Source of the DNA: Diacronema lutheri
Taxonomy: Eukaryota > Haptophyta > Pavlovophyceae > Pavlovales > Pavlovaceae
Assembly: GCA_019448385.1 (NCBI GenBank)
Contig: JAGTXO010000025.1
Span: 496,001-560,000, forward strand
DNA length: 64,000 nt
Reading direction: 5' to 3'
Shown here piece after piece: positions 21,437 to 31,106 of the stretch. Under the pieces are notes generated by a model. That model ran no database searches. It was not told the DNA's origin and worked only from the letters and a program-made list of their open reading frames with translations. How positions within the stretch are numbered: the first letter of the stretch is position 1; each line of letters opens with the position of its first letter. The position numbers and the translations under genes were made by a program.

Positions 21437-24400
21437 TCATGGCGCGCCGACGGCCGAAGGCCCCTCTGCCACGAGCTCGTCGATCATCGCAAACTGGCGC
21501 GCAAACGAGACCGGGTAGAGGAACGGGCGCAGATCGAAGCGGTTGTCCTCGGGCGAGTACCCCTCAGCGTGGTAGGACGGCGTGAGCGTCGTCAGCTTGT
21601 GACGGTTGATCGCGTAGAAGCGGAAGAAGCGCTTCACCTGCGGCCGCACGCGCGCGCGCAAAGGGGCCGCACGCGCGCTCGCCGTGGAGGCGGCAGCGAG
21701 CAGCGGCGGGCGCCCACGGGTACGATGAGCCAAGGCTCTTTTGCGCGCGCCGAACGCGCGCCGCACGCGCGCCGCGGCCGCCTGTCGGCTCACGGCGCCG
21801 CGCGCGCGAGACGTCGGCCTCGGCGAGCGGAAACTGGCGGGAAAAAAAGAGCATGTCGCACGGCCAGAGGTGCACGGCTTGGCGCGGCGCGGCGCGTGCC
21901 TTGTCCGCGACGTGCGAGGGCGAGAGCGCGGATGCCCACTCGGCGCGCAGCGCCTCGAACATTGCGACCGGCCCGCAGCGCGCTTGCTTGCGAAGACTGC
22001 CAAAGCGCGAGAGCTCTGCGTACGTCATGCCCATGTCCTCCTCGTCCGTCTGCGTGCACGCGCCGTCGGTGAGCGGGCGCAGCTCGGCAGTGGGCGCGGC
22101 GGCGACGACGTCCGCGAGCGACGCGTACCCAAGGCTGGCGGCGCCCCACTTGAGAAACCGTTTCAGATCCGTTTTCGAAATGCCGCCAATCGGGTTCACG
22201 TCCGCGGACGAGCAGTCGTATTTGGTCATGTACCCGCGCAGCGCCTGCAGTGGCGGTGGTGGCGGGCGGAGGGCAGGTGACGCGCGGCGGGGCCGACGGC
22301 AATGGCGAATGGCGGTGACGGTGACGCGGGAAGCATGGCGGTGACGGTGACACGACAAGCATGGCGGCTGTACATGCGCGGGCGGGCGGGCATAGACGAG
22401 AGAACGGGCGGCATCCGAGGTGCCGACGGCGAAATGCCCAGCATGCCCGCCGCGCGCGCAGCGCGGGCGCGTGGCGCAGCGCACCTCATCCACGTTGGCC
22501 GAGCCAAGCACGAGTAGAAAGCCGCTCCGGCCGCGTACCCACGGCACGAGCTGCGCGAGTAGGTAACCATATACCATTCGTAACCGCGCCTGAATATTTT
22601 GCAGGGCAATGTCCTCCACGTCCGTGCCGCCCGCGTTGCGGAAGCGCGGCCGGCGCGCGCCCGCGACGGTCGCGAACACTTCGAGCGTGCCGCGCACCAT
22701 CGGGTCGATGACGGACGAGACGTGGTACGCCCCGATCTCGTCGGCGAGCCGCGCGGCGCGCGCGCGCGTCTGGACAGACGAGTTCTCTGAGCCCATATAG
22801 CACGTGTGCAGGACAACGTTGGCGATCTCGCTCGCGCTCGTCGGTAGCCAGTTGGGCTCGGCGCGCGCGACCCTGCGCAGGTCGGCGAGGACGGCGGCGT
22901 CGGGGCCGTGGGGCAGCACTCCGTGCGTGTGCTGCGGCGGGCCGGGCGCGCCGCCCGTCGTAATTGCGTCGAGGACGAGCTGGCACATGCACCCGACGAT
23001 CGCGGCCGTCGACGACGAGTCCGCACCACCGGAGAGCGGCAAAAAGTAACCACCGCCGCCCGAGCGCCGCAAATAATCCCACAGCCAGCATGCAGGGCCG
23101 TACGCGACCTCCTCCTCGACGCTATGCACGAACGGCTCGAGCGGCGGCGCGGCGACCGCGACGGCGGCGGCGGCGCGCGACGCGCAGAGCGCAAAGCGCG
23201 AGCGCACGCGCGGGACGGCCTTGGCCTGGCTCGCCTGTTGCCCGCGCGACTGCACCGCCGCGCGGAAGCCGCGGACCTGCGGACGCGGCAGCGCGGCGCG
23301 CGCGGCAACGAGCGGCGCCGTGCGGGAGCGTTACGTGCGGGAGCGTAACGTGCGGGAGCGTAACGTGCGCGCGGCACACGTGCGGGCATGCTTTGCCGCG
23401 CGCGCCGCGCTGCCACCAACGCCCCCGCGCGCTGTGTGGCGCAGGCGCGCCTGGGCGGTGATGCGAGCGCGCCGGGGCGTTGGCGGCAGCGCGCAGCGCC
23501 GCCTGCACCACACAGCGCGCGGGGGCGTTGGCGGCAGCACGCGACGCGAACCTGCTCAAGATCGACGACCGCGCAGACGACTTCAACGTCGCGCAGCGAG
23601 AATTGCGTGCCCTGCGCTCGCGAGGTCGGGGGCGGGGAGGGTCGGCCGGGGCGGGAAGGGTTGGCCGGGGCGGGAAGGGTCGGCCGGGGCGGGAAGGGTC
23701 GGCCGGGGCGGGAAGGGTCGGCCGGGGCGGGAAGGGTCGGCCGGGGCGGGAAGGGTCGGTCGGGGGCGGGAAGGGTCGGCCGGGGCGGGAAGGGTCGGTC
23801 GGGGGCGGGGAGGGTCGGCCGGGGCGGTGGCGACGCGTGTGGTGCGCGCGACGGAGTGCGCGGCCGGCTGGCGCGGAACCTGCAACTACGCCGCCCGGAC
23901 TGGACCCACGCCGCCCGGACTGCAGCCACGCCGCCCGGCCATGCTGAATTGTAGATGGGGTGTGGCGGGCTGGGTCCAAGGCAGCTGGCGGGCGCGGCAC
24001 GAGCTGCGCAGGTTGCCCCCAGTCCCTCCCTTCCTCACCCGCACGAGAACACAGCGGCGAGTGGCGCGCGCCCAAATTCGAATGGGCAGCTGGGGCAGGC
24101 GCCGCGGTGAGGGTCGCTGCGGGCACGCACGGCAGTGCGCTTCTGCGCGCGCCGTGCCAGGCCGCGAGAGCGGCGCGCACGGTGCCGGACGCATCACGCC
24201 GCGCGCATGGCGCGGCGCGCCTCGGCGCGCACGCGGCGCTCGGAGCGCTGGACGCACCTGCGCGACCACTTGGCCGTTGACGACGATAAGAGCGCAGCCA
24301 TCGTAGTAACAGCGGCCGCCATCGCAGCCCTGCTGGTTGGCGTAGAGATAGACGCCACCCGCCGTCGCCGTCGCCGAGCACAGCAGCTGCAGCCGCCGGT

Positions 24401-25193
24401 CCAGCTTGCGCAGCTCGTGGTGCGACCCCGAGCCGTTTGCGATTATCTCGACGCCGTCGAGCGACAGAGAGACGTGCGGCGCGTTCGGCGTGAAGAGCTC
24501 CTCGCACGTCTCGGCGCCGGCGCTCGCGTCGTCAAGCTCGAGCGCCGCGAAGCCGATTGGCGCGAAGCGCTGCCCGCCTGCCGCTTCCGTCACCTCATCG
24601 GGAAGCGCGAGTTCCTCGATACCGCGTGACGCGCACCATGGCACAAACCACCGGCCCTCGCGGTAGTTGCCATCGTCGGCGAGGTGGAGCTTGGGACGGA
24701 TGAGGAGGATGCGATCATCAAGGCAGATGATCCGCGCGTTGTACCGCACGCCGCGATGCATCACGAGGCTGCCAATGTCGCACACAATGCCGCGCGTCTC
24801 GCCTGAGCGTAAGATGGCCGCCACCGACTGCCACGAGTGCAGCAGCGTGTCCGCCTCGTAGAAATGGTCCTCGCAGCCGTAGCCGGGAAGCTCGAGCTCA
24901 GGACCGAGGCGGTACCGCGCGCCCGCCGCCTTCGCCTGCCGGATCGACTCGAGCGTCCGGTGCAGGTTGCCGTCAAAGTCGAGCGCCCACTGGTTGAGCG
25001 AGCACGTAGCGAGCGTCGCAAGAGCGCGCGTCGAACCGCGCGCCAGCTTGGCCGTAGCGCTGCGGCCGGCGACAGCGTCAGCCGGCGGCTCGGCGCCGCT
25101 GCCGCTCGCCGCACCGGCCGCGCACGCGTCGGACGGGCGCGAGCGCTTGGACATGCGGCCGCCCACGAGATGACCGCCGCAAGATGGCAGCAC
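21437..25193 (-). CDS. NADSYN1: Glutamine-dependent NAD+ synthetase
   Basis: Five exons on the minus strand (25193-24258, 23611-23552, 23276-22485, 22244-21900, 21637-21437) give 777 residues collinear with eukaryotic NADSYN1. The N-terminal nitrilase-type glutaminase shows [31 protein letters not shown], the [16 protein letters not shown] lysine region, and [11 protein letters not shown] with the catalytic Cys. The synthetase half has [13 protein letters not shown] (PP-loop), [28 protein letters not shown] and [10 protein letters not shown]-type residues. The enzyme amidates nicotinic acid adenine dinucleotide to NAD+. The 60-nt exon 2 ([20 protein letters not shown]) is fixed by homology and phase. 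Intron 4 (21638-21899) has a GC donor at AAG|GCACGC; the others are GT-AG. Introns 1 and 2 carry repeats, listed separately. Met-14 is an alternative start. Confidence 0.93.
23320..23364. repeat. Three 15-bp tandem repeats in NADSYN1 intron 2
   Basis: Three adjacent copies of GTGCGGGAGCGTAAC; the first differs by one base. They lie in the 275-nt second intron. Confidence 0.8.
23409..23538. repeat. 31-bp inverted repeat in NADSYN1 intron 2
   Basis: Arms 23409-23439 and 23508-23538 are complementary with about one mismatch, so the intron RNA can fold into a long hairpin. Parts of the arm motif (GGGGCGTTGGCGGCAG) also recur as a direct copy between the arms. Confidence 0.8.
23623..23828. repeat. 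19-bp minisatellite in NADSYN1 intron 1
   Basis: About ten or eleven tandem copies of GGCCGGGGCGGGAAGGGTC or one-base variants lie inside the 646-nt first intron. This explains why that intron is much longer than the others in the window. On the minus strand it reads as Pro/Arg repeats in all frames, which produces spurious ORFs. Confidence 0.9.
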
Positions 25194-25293
25194 AGGAGGA
25201 GGCCGGCGCGACTTCTGTCTTCTTCACTTCTTGACTTTTTTAAAAAAAAAAAAAGCGGGGCAGACGCATCGGCGACATCCTCACGCATCGGCG

Positions 25294-27204
25294 ATGTCGA
25301 CGACGGCGTTCAACGCGTCCAAGGTGCGCGGTGGCGGCGAGCTGTACGACGCGAGCGCGTCGCCAGCCGCGACGCCACCGCCTGGCAAAGCCCACCGCCC
25401 TGCCAAGCCTTTCGATTCGCTCGTCGCATGGCTCACGGCGCCGGTCGCCTTTGTGCTCGGCCTCTATGCGATGGCGCTGCCGATGCTCGTTGGCGCGCTA
25501 CTCGGCGGCGCCGGCACGCTGCGCGCGTTCGCCAAGCAAAAGGCCGCATGGAACGCGATGCGCCACCTCGGCCACAAGGCGCTCGACGCGGGCCTCGTCC
25601 CCGACTTCCTCATTCGCCTCGCGATCCGCAAGTTTTGTGCGCAGAAGGCGGCCGAGCTCGAGGCCGACGCGCCCGGCGTCGAGGCGGCGATGGTGCGCGC
25701 GCGCGCGCGCGCGCGCGGACGGCGCGCAGCGCGCACCCTGCGGCGACCTGGTGCATTGCTCCCGCTGCATGCCAAGCCACGCCACGCGCATACCGTCGCG
25801 CTCGCACAGGCGCGCACAATGGCGTTCGCAGACGAGTTGAGGCGGATGCCGATCGCGGTGCACACGCAGGCGGCCAACGAGCAGCACTACGAGGTCACTG
25901 CCGCTTTCTACGACATCTGCCTTGGTGCGGCACGCGCATCGTCGCGTTGCGTGGCGCTCTGCGCGCATGGCGGGAAAGCCCTGGATTGCGATCATGTATG
26001 GGGCGTGGGGCCTCCCATACATGGAGAGCCCTGATCGGCGCCGTGCACACTTCCCGCCGCGCCGCGCGCGCGTGCCAGGCCCGCGCCGAAAGTACTCGTG
26101 CTGCAAATTCCCGGAAGGCGCGCACACGATGGACGCCGCGAAGCTCTTGCCGCAGGCGGAGGTCGCCGCGCTCGACGAGGTGATCGAGCGCTCGGGCATG
26201 GCCGACGGCATGGCTGTCCTCGACCTCGGCTGCGGCTGGGGCTCGGGCGCGCTGCACTACGCCACGCGACTGCCGCGCGCGCACGTGATCGGCGTTTCAA
26301 ATTCGCACTCGCAGCGCGCACACATCCTCGCTGACGCAAAGCGACTTGGCCTGACCAATTTGGACATCGTGACCGTCGACGTTTCAAAAGCGGCGTTTGC
26401 GGAGGCGGCGGCCGCTGCGCTCGCGCGGCTGCGCGCGACCAACGCGCCGGCCAGCGGCGGTGGCGGCAAGGCGGAGGGCGGCGTGCCTCTGTTTGATCGC
26501 GTCGTCTCGCTCGAGATGTTTGAGCACATGAAGAACTACGACAAGCTGATGAAGCACGTGGCGGACGTGCGCCGCGCTGCCGAGCGGCTCCAGTGCATCG
26601 CGCCAGCGATCACCCGCCCGCCTGTCAGCTCTCGTGCCCCCTGCGCGCAGCATGCACGGCTCACCCGCCCGCCCACGCGCGCGCGCGATCTGCAGGCCCT
26701 CGTGCCGGGAGGCCGACTGTTTGTGCACATCTTCGTGCACCGCGATGCGCCCTACCACTTTGAGGCAAAGTCGGAGGCAGACTGGATGGTGCGCGCCGCC
26801 GAGCGCCCACCCTTGGCCGTCCCCGTGGCAAGGCTGTTGAGAGCGTTGCCCTCCCGGACGCCGCGTTGGCCCTCCCGGAGCAGGCACGTTACTTTTTTGC
26901 GGGCGGGACGATGCCGTCGGACGAGCTGCTGCACTTCTTCCAGAAGGACCTGAAGCTGCTCAAGCAGTGGCGCGTCTCCGGCTGGCACTACAAGATGACG
27001 GCCGAGGCGTGGCTGCAGCGGATGGACGCGCGCAAGGCGGAGGTGCTCGAGATCTTCAAACAGACGTACCCGCCGTCCGAGACGAGCCTGTGGTGGGTGC
27101 GCTGGCGCGCATTCTATCTCGCGTGCGCTGAGCTGTGGGGTTACGATGGTGGCAACGTGTGGTTCGTCTCGCACTACCTCTTCGAGAAGCCGCCGAGCCG
27201 TTAG
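25294..27204 (+). CDS. SAM-dependent methyltransferase, CNMT/cyclopropane-fatty-acid-synthase family
   Basis: Five exons (25294-25692, 25810-25924, 26079-26566, 26696-26788, 26884-27204) give 471 residues; all introns are GT-AG and phases agree. The core matches the coclaurine N-methyltransferase-like branch of the CFA-synthase superfamily: MPIAVHTQAANEQHYEV, KYSCCKFPEGAHTMDAA, the SAM-binding VLDLGCGWGSGALHYA, VIGVSNSHSQRAHI, VSLEMFEHMKNYDKLM, LFVHIFVHRDAPYHF, and ARYFFAGGTMPSDELLHFF. It transfers a methyl group from SAM to an amine or lipid; the natural substrate in algae is not known and benzylisoquinolines are unlikely. A hydrophobic segment at about residues 50-75 (VAFVLGLYAMALPMLVGALLG) could anchor it to a membrane. 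The gene is divergent from NADSYN1 with about 100 bp between starts. Confidence 0.88.
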
Positions 27205-27662
27205 CTTCTTTTTGTCTTATTTTTTTTCCCTCGCGTCACACAAAAAATGGAAGTGGCGCCAAATGCGCGTTGGCCATAGACTGACTGGTGGCGCGTGTCC
27301 CCACGCGCACGGCAGTCCAGCGGAACCGTCATACGAGCGCACGCTCGAGCAGCACGTGCAGGGCGCACCGCGCACCCGCCGTCCGTTGCGGTGCAGGGGC
27401 CCTCATTGGCACGCAGCGCGTCCGCGCAGCTCTCGACCACCAAGAGCCGACGATGCGCGCAGCGCTCTGCGGAGCGCTGACCGACTCGCGGCGAGAACGG
27501 GCCGCGACGCGGGGGCCCTCGTCGAGCGCAACATGGCGGCCTGCGCGCGAGTCGGGGGACGCACGCGCGCGCACGGCGCTGTGGCGCGAGCGCGCCGCCG
27601 CCGCCGCGTACGCCGACAGAAAGAGAGAGGTTGGAGGGCCGCCGCCGCGCCTCCGCGCTTTG
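27205..27662. other. Intergenic stretch between two convergent genes
   Basis: This 458-bp region lies between the methyltransferase stop and the 3' end of the minus-strand hypothetical gene. It starts with a T-rich patch and is otherwise GC-rich. No gene or element recognised. Confidence 0.5.
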
Positions 27663-28504
27663 TCAATTTTGGCGCGGCACGTCGATGTCGCTCAGACCTC
27701 CGCCCGAGCCGATGGCCGGCGCATGAGGCGCGTCGATGTCGCCCAGACCTCCCTCGGTCGGCGGTATCCGGCGAGGCGGCGGGGCGCCGGCGGGGTGCGG
27801 CGCGCCCCCGACGTGGATCGACGAGTCGTCGAGCATCGAGGTGCCGCTCGCCGTGTCCGAAGGGTCGGTCTGCCGGCCCTGCTCTGCGAGCTGCCGTCTC
27901 CGTGCCTTTGCAGCCATCAGGAAGTCGCCCTGCGTCGCGTCGCCGCCGGTCTCCTTGGCGGCGGAGGTGGGAGCGAGATCCCGCGCCGTCACCTGCGCGT
28001 CGAGGTCCCTCACCGCCGTGTCCGACTTGCGCCGCGAGCGCATCGATGGGATCGTCACGCCGAGGAACTTCCTCGGCTCGGGCGCCGAGCCGGCCGGCTG
28101 ATCCGCCGGCGCGGCCGCCTTGCTGCGGCCGAAGAGCGACCTGCGGGGCGGCGAAACAACCCGAGATGCGCAGCCGCAGGGCCCGGATGTGATTGGGCGA
28201 CCGCTGCCCACATGCTGGGCGCGCGCGGCGCATGCCGCGGCGACCCGCCGGAGGAGTGCCGCGCGCCGCGCCGCGCGCGCCGGCGTGACGCGCGGGCGGC
28301 GAGGCACGGGGCGGCATGAGGATGCGCACACATGCGCATCGGCGGCGCGGATGCGTTGCGCCCGTCCTTGTCCGCGCCGCTGCTCGGCATCTTCGCGCTC
28401 GACGCTGGGGAAACGACCGTGGACCTCTGAGCGCACAGGGAGGGCATGCAAGAGGTCCCCGAACCTGTTATAGTTGTCGTTGCGGCTTGCGACTTCCCAA
28501 TCAT
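27663..28504 (-). CDS. Hypothetical polar protein, two exons
   Basis: Exons 28504-28332 and 28140-27663 join at phase 2 to give 216 residues; the intron (28141-28331) is GT-AG. I do not recognise the protein. It is hydrophilic, with SLFGRSKAAAPAD near the junction, EPRKFLGVTIPSMRSRRKSD in the middle, a helical FLMAAKARRRQLAEQGRQ segment, and a repeated GG(L)SDIDVP/GDIDAP acidic ending. It has no signal peptide or membrane helix. Third-position GC and codon use match the neighbours in exon 2. Exon 1 is Ser/Thr-rich and less certain; a longer frame starting at 28550 is an alternative without splicing. Confidence 0.45.
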
Positions 28505-28510
28505 GTGATG

Positions 28511-28584
28511 TCGAACGGGATGGATGGCCGAGTCTGATCGGAAGGGTCATCTCAAGACCGGTCGGGCTCGGCCGTCCCGTTCGA
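28511..28584. repeat. Imperfect inverted repeat
   Basis: TCGAACGGGATGGATGGCCG around 28511-28530 and CTCGGCCGTCCCGTTCGA at 28567-28584 are complementary apart from a 4-nt bulge. It lies just upstream of the hypothetical gene start and could be a structured 5' element or an old repeat. Confidence 0.6.
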
Positions 28585-28694
28585 CACCCCCTTCGATGAT
28601 TGAGAAGCTACATGGCAGATCCACCGCACGCCGAGGCCGCGCGCGCCACGCGCGCGCTCCGCCGCCTGAGCGCAGCCGCGCCCTCCGGCGGCAC

Positions 28695-29775
28695 CTAGTC
28701 GGCCCGGTTCGCGACGGTGCCGTCGAGCTCGATCGGGAGCGTCGTGCCATCGGGCTGCTTCTCAACGGGCAGCGTCGACTCGCCCGGCTTCGTCGTGACG
28801 AGCGCGAGGCTCACCTCGCGCCGCTCGGCCGACAGCTTCGTGACGACCGCACGGACGTTGGGTCCGAAGAAGTTGGCGTACCTGTGCGCGTTGCGCGTCC
28901 ACGCGTTGTACGGCGTGGCGTTCGAACCAAAGACGAGCTCCATGGAGTAGGCGCCATCAGGCATCACCGACTCCACCACCTTGAGCAGCTCGGGCGGGCC
29001 CTCGCCGCGCGGGCGCAGGCCGAGCGCGGTGAGCGCATCTTCGAGGTGCGCGTCCGCGTACCGGAAGCGCGTCACATCCGAGTGGATCTTCTTGAGGTTG
29101 GCGTTGGCGAGGGCCTGGCGCGCCGCCTCAGTCGCCGCGGTCCCTTCCACCGGCACGGGCGGTACCTCGGCATACTTGAGTGCCGCGCCGAGGAGGAGGC
29201 CGGGAAACCCGTACACGAAACCGAGGGAAGACGACGCTTCGCCGTCGTTGAGGAAGAATTGGAAGAACGAGTAGAAGGTGATGGCCGTCGCGGCGCCGAG
29301 CACGACCGTCGAGTACGAGAAGCCACGCACCTCAAAGGGCACGTCCTGCGCGCAGCGCGCGGAGCACGCGCGTGCGGGCGCGGGCACGATCGCGCGCGCG
29401 CGACGTCGGCGAGCGCGCGCGATCGAGCGGCCGCGGCGGTGCGGCGCACGTGCAGAGGCCGCGCCGGCTGAGCGCTGGCGCACCTTGACTTCTTGCGCGG
29501 GGGTGCTTTGCATCTGTACGAGCGCCGAGCCCGCCTTGCGAAACGACGGGCTGCTCGCCGGCGCGCGCAGAGCGCGCGCGGCTGCGCGGCACGCGTGGCG
29601 TGGCGGCGCGCGTGCGTGGCGCGAGGGTTGGTGGCGCGCGCGCCGGCGCGCTGGACCATACGTGCGAAGTACAACGGCGGTCGGATGGCAGCGCGGCGCA
29701 CGCACCGACGTGCGCCGGCGCGAACGCCAGCGCTGACGGCGCGATGAGCGCGACGATCAACAATTTCGCCGCCAT
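28695..29775 (-). CDS. DUF2854-like plastid membrane protein
   Basis: Exons 29775-29706, 29581-29484 and 29345-28695 join at phases 1 and 0 to give 272 residues. Exon 1 is a signal peptide (MAAKLLIVALIAPSALA) followed directly by FAPA, the Phe-containing start expected of secondary-plastid transit peptides. The mature part has two membrane helices near STVVLGAATAITFYSFF and LGFVYGFPGLLLGAAL, then a soluble domain. This two-helix-plus-tail layout with GFxYGxPxLLLGxALKxAE matches DUF2854, conserved in cyanobacteria and plastids with no assigned function. It probably sits in a plastid membrane. The first junction was chosen by phase and is less certain than the second. Its start is only about 50 bp from the divergent PRXQ start, so they likely share a promoter. 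Confidence 0.65.
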
Positions 29776-29828
29776 CGCCAGAAGACTCTGGAAGATTTTG
29801 GGCCGAGGGTGCATCCGGGCGCGACCGA

Positions 29829-30347
29829 ATGGCGTTCATCGCGCTCGCGCTCGCGGCGGTGGGGTTCTCGGCGCCGGCGCTGCGGCACGCGCCGCCGCGG
29901 AGCGCGTTGTCGATGCTTGCCGTCGGTGAGAAGGCGCCCGTCTTCGAGCTGCCCGACGCAAACGGCAAGACCGTCAAAGTGACGTTCGGCGGCAAGTCGA
30001 CGGTTCTCTTCTTCTTCCCGTCGGTCGACACGCCGGGCTGCACCAAGGAGGCGATGGCCTTCTCCGCGCAGCTCAAGCAGTTCTCCAAGGCCAAGGTGAT
30101 CGGCATCTCGGGTGGCAACACGGGCAAGTACGCCGAGTGGATCGCGGCTAACAACCTCGGCGGGCTCACACTCCTCGCCGACAAGGGCGACAAGGTGCGC
30201 GGGCTCTTCAAGGTGCCCAAGGCCGCGTTCGGCCTGCTCCCCGGCCGCGTCACCTACGTGATTGACAAGAACGGCGTCTGCCAGGAGGCGTACGACAACT
30301 TGCTCGACGCCGAGTCGCACGTGACGTGTGCGCTCAATGCGATCTGA
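29829..30347 (+). CDS. PRXQ: Peroxiredoxin Q (BCP type), plastid precursor
   Basis: Single exon, 172 residues. A short hydrophobic leader (MAFIALALAAVGFSAPAL) and basic stretch suggest plastid import. The mature part matches bacterioferritin comigratory protein/PrxQ: VGEKAPVFELPDANG, VLFFFPSVDTPGCTKEA, KVIGISGGNTGKYAEW, FGLLPGRVTYVIDKNGV. PrxQ reduces peroxides, usually with thioredoxin. The peroxidatic Cys is residue 71. The nearby resolving Cys five residues later, usual in atypical 2-Cys PrxQ, is Met76 here. Other Cys residues near the C-terminus (NGVC, HVTC) might substitute, or it may work as a 1-Cys enzyme. Confidence 0.88.
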   Translation: MAFIALALAAVGFSAPALRHAPPRSALSMLAVGEKAPVFELPDANGKTVKVTFGGKSTVLFFFPSVDTPGCTKEAMAFSAQLKQFSKAKVIGISGGNTGKYAEWIAANNLGGLTLLADKGDKVRGLFKVPKAAFGLLPGRVTYVIDKNGVCQEAYDNLLDAESHVTCALNAI

Positions 30348-30534
30348 GCGAGGCGTGACTTTTCATGCGGCCGGAAAGCAGGCCAGTCGCGGCTGTGGCA
30401 AGGTCTCCTCAGACGTCATGCGACTTAATCGGCCGTGGGAAGGGCTCGCACGCGTCATGAGACTTCAGACCGGCTCTCGCGCGCAGCATGAAGGCTCAGA
30501 GCAGACGGCTCGCCCTGACTCCACGCTGCGCGAG

Positions 30535-30915
30535 TCAAGCGGGAGCATTGGCCATGTCAGCCCGGAGCGCGGCTTCGCGTACTTCCGTCGCCAAAAAACC
30601 CTCGCTTTGCGGCAGCACAAACTTGCGCTTGAACGTTGTGTGGCGCAGCACATCGCGGTTGAAGCGCGCGAGCGCCTCGACCTCCTTGAGCACGACGGGG
30701 TGCGCGTCGATCCAGACGGAGAGGAAGCGCGCGGAGTGGTGGTTCTGCTGGCTCTTACGCACGCGGTACGCCAGCTCCCGCTCGCCCCAGTTCTCCACCT
30801 TGCGCACGTTGCCCGAGCGGGAGATGACGAGCCGAGCCGCGCGCTTGATGAACTCAAGCAGCCGCGGGCCGGGCGCCGACGAATCAACGGTGAGGACAAG
30901 TTCGTAGAGGACCAT
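30535..30915 (-). CDS. MRPS6: bS6-type ribosomal protein, probably mitochondrial
   Basis: Single exon, 126 residues, beginning MVLYELVLTVDSS, the usual S6 N-terminal strand. VRKVENWGERELAYRVRKSQQNHHSARFLSVWID and RFNRDVLRHTTFK follow the bS6 fold to the end of the conserved domain. S6 binds S18 and the central domain of small-subunit rRNA. There is no cleavable leader, which is common for mitochondrial S6 and argues against the plastid. A longer frame extends upstream, but homology begins exactly at this Met. It is divergent from the gene at 31,107. Confidence 0.8.
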   Translation of the reverse strand: MVLYELVLTVDSSAPGPRLLEFIKRAARLVISRSGNVRKVENWGERELAYRVRKSQQNHHSARFLSVWIDAHPVVLKEVEALARFNRDVLRHTTFKRKFVLPQSEGFLATEVREAALRADMANAPA

Positions 30916-31106
30916 GGCGGCGGTGCGCGGTGTACGGGTAGTCAACGAGGGCTGCGCTCCGGGCGGTGCAGCTCGCACCGGCGGCGGCGGGCGCGCTCGA
31001 GCTCCGTGCACGATGGCCTCGCAACAGGCCTGCACGGATTTTTTAAAACGTGTTTTGTCTCCCGAGGACCGGAGGCGCGCAACCGGCGCTTGAACCGCCG
31101 TGCCGG

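Noticed and set aside
23583-23885. Pro/Arg repeat proteins in several frames
   Set aside because: Products of the 19-bp minisatellite in a NADSYN1 intron.
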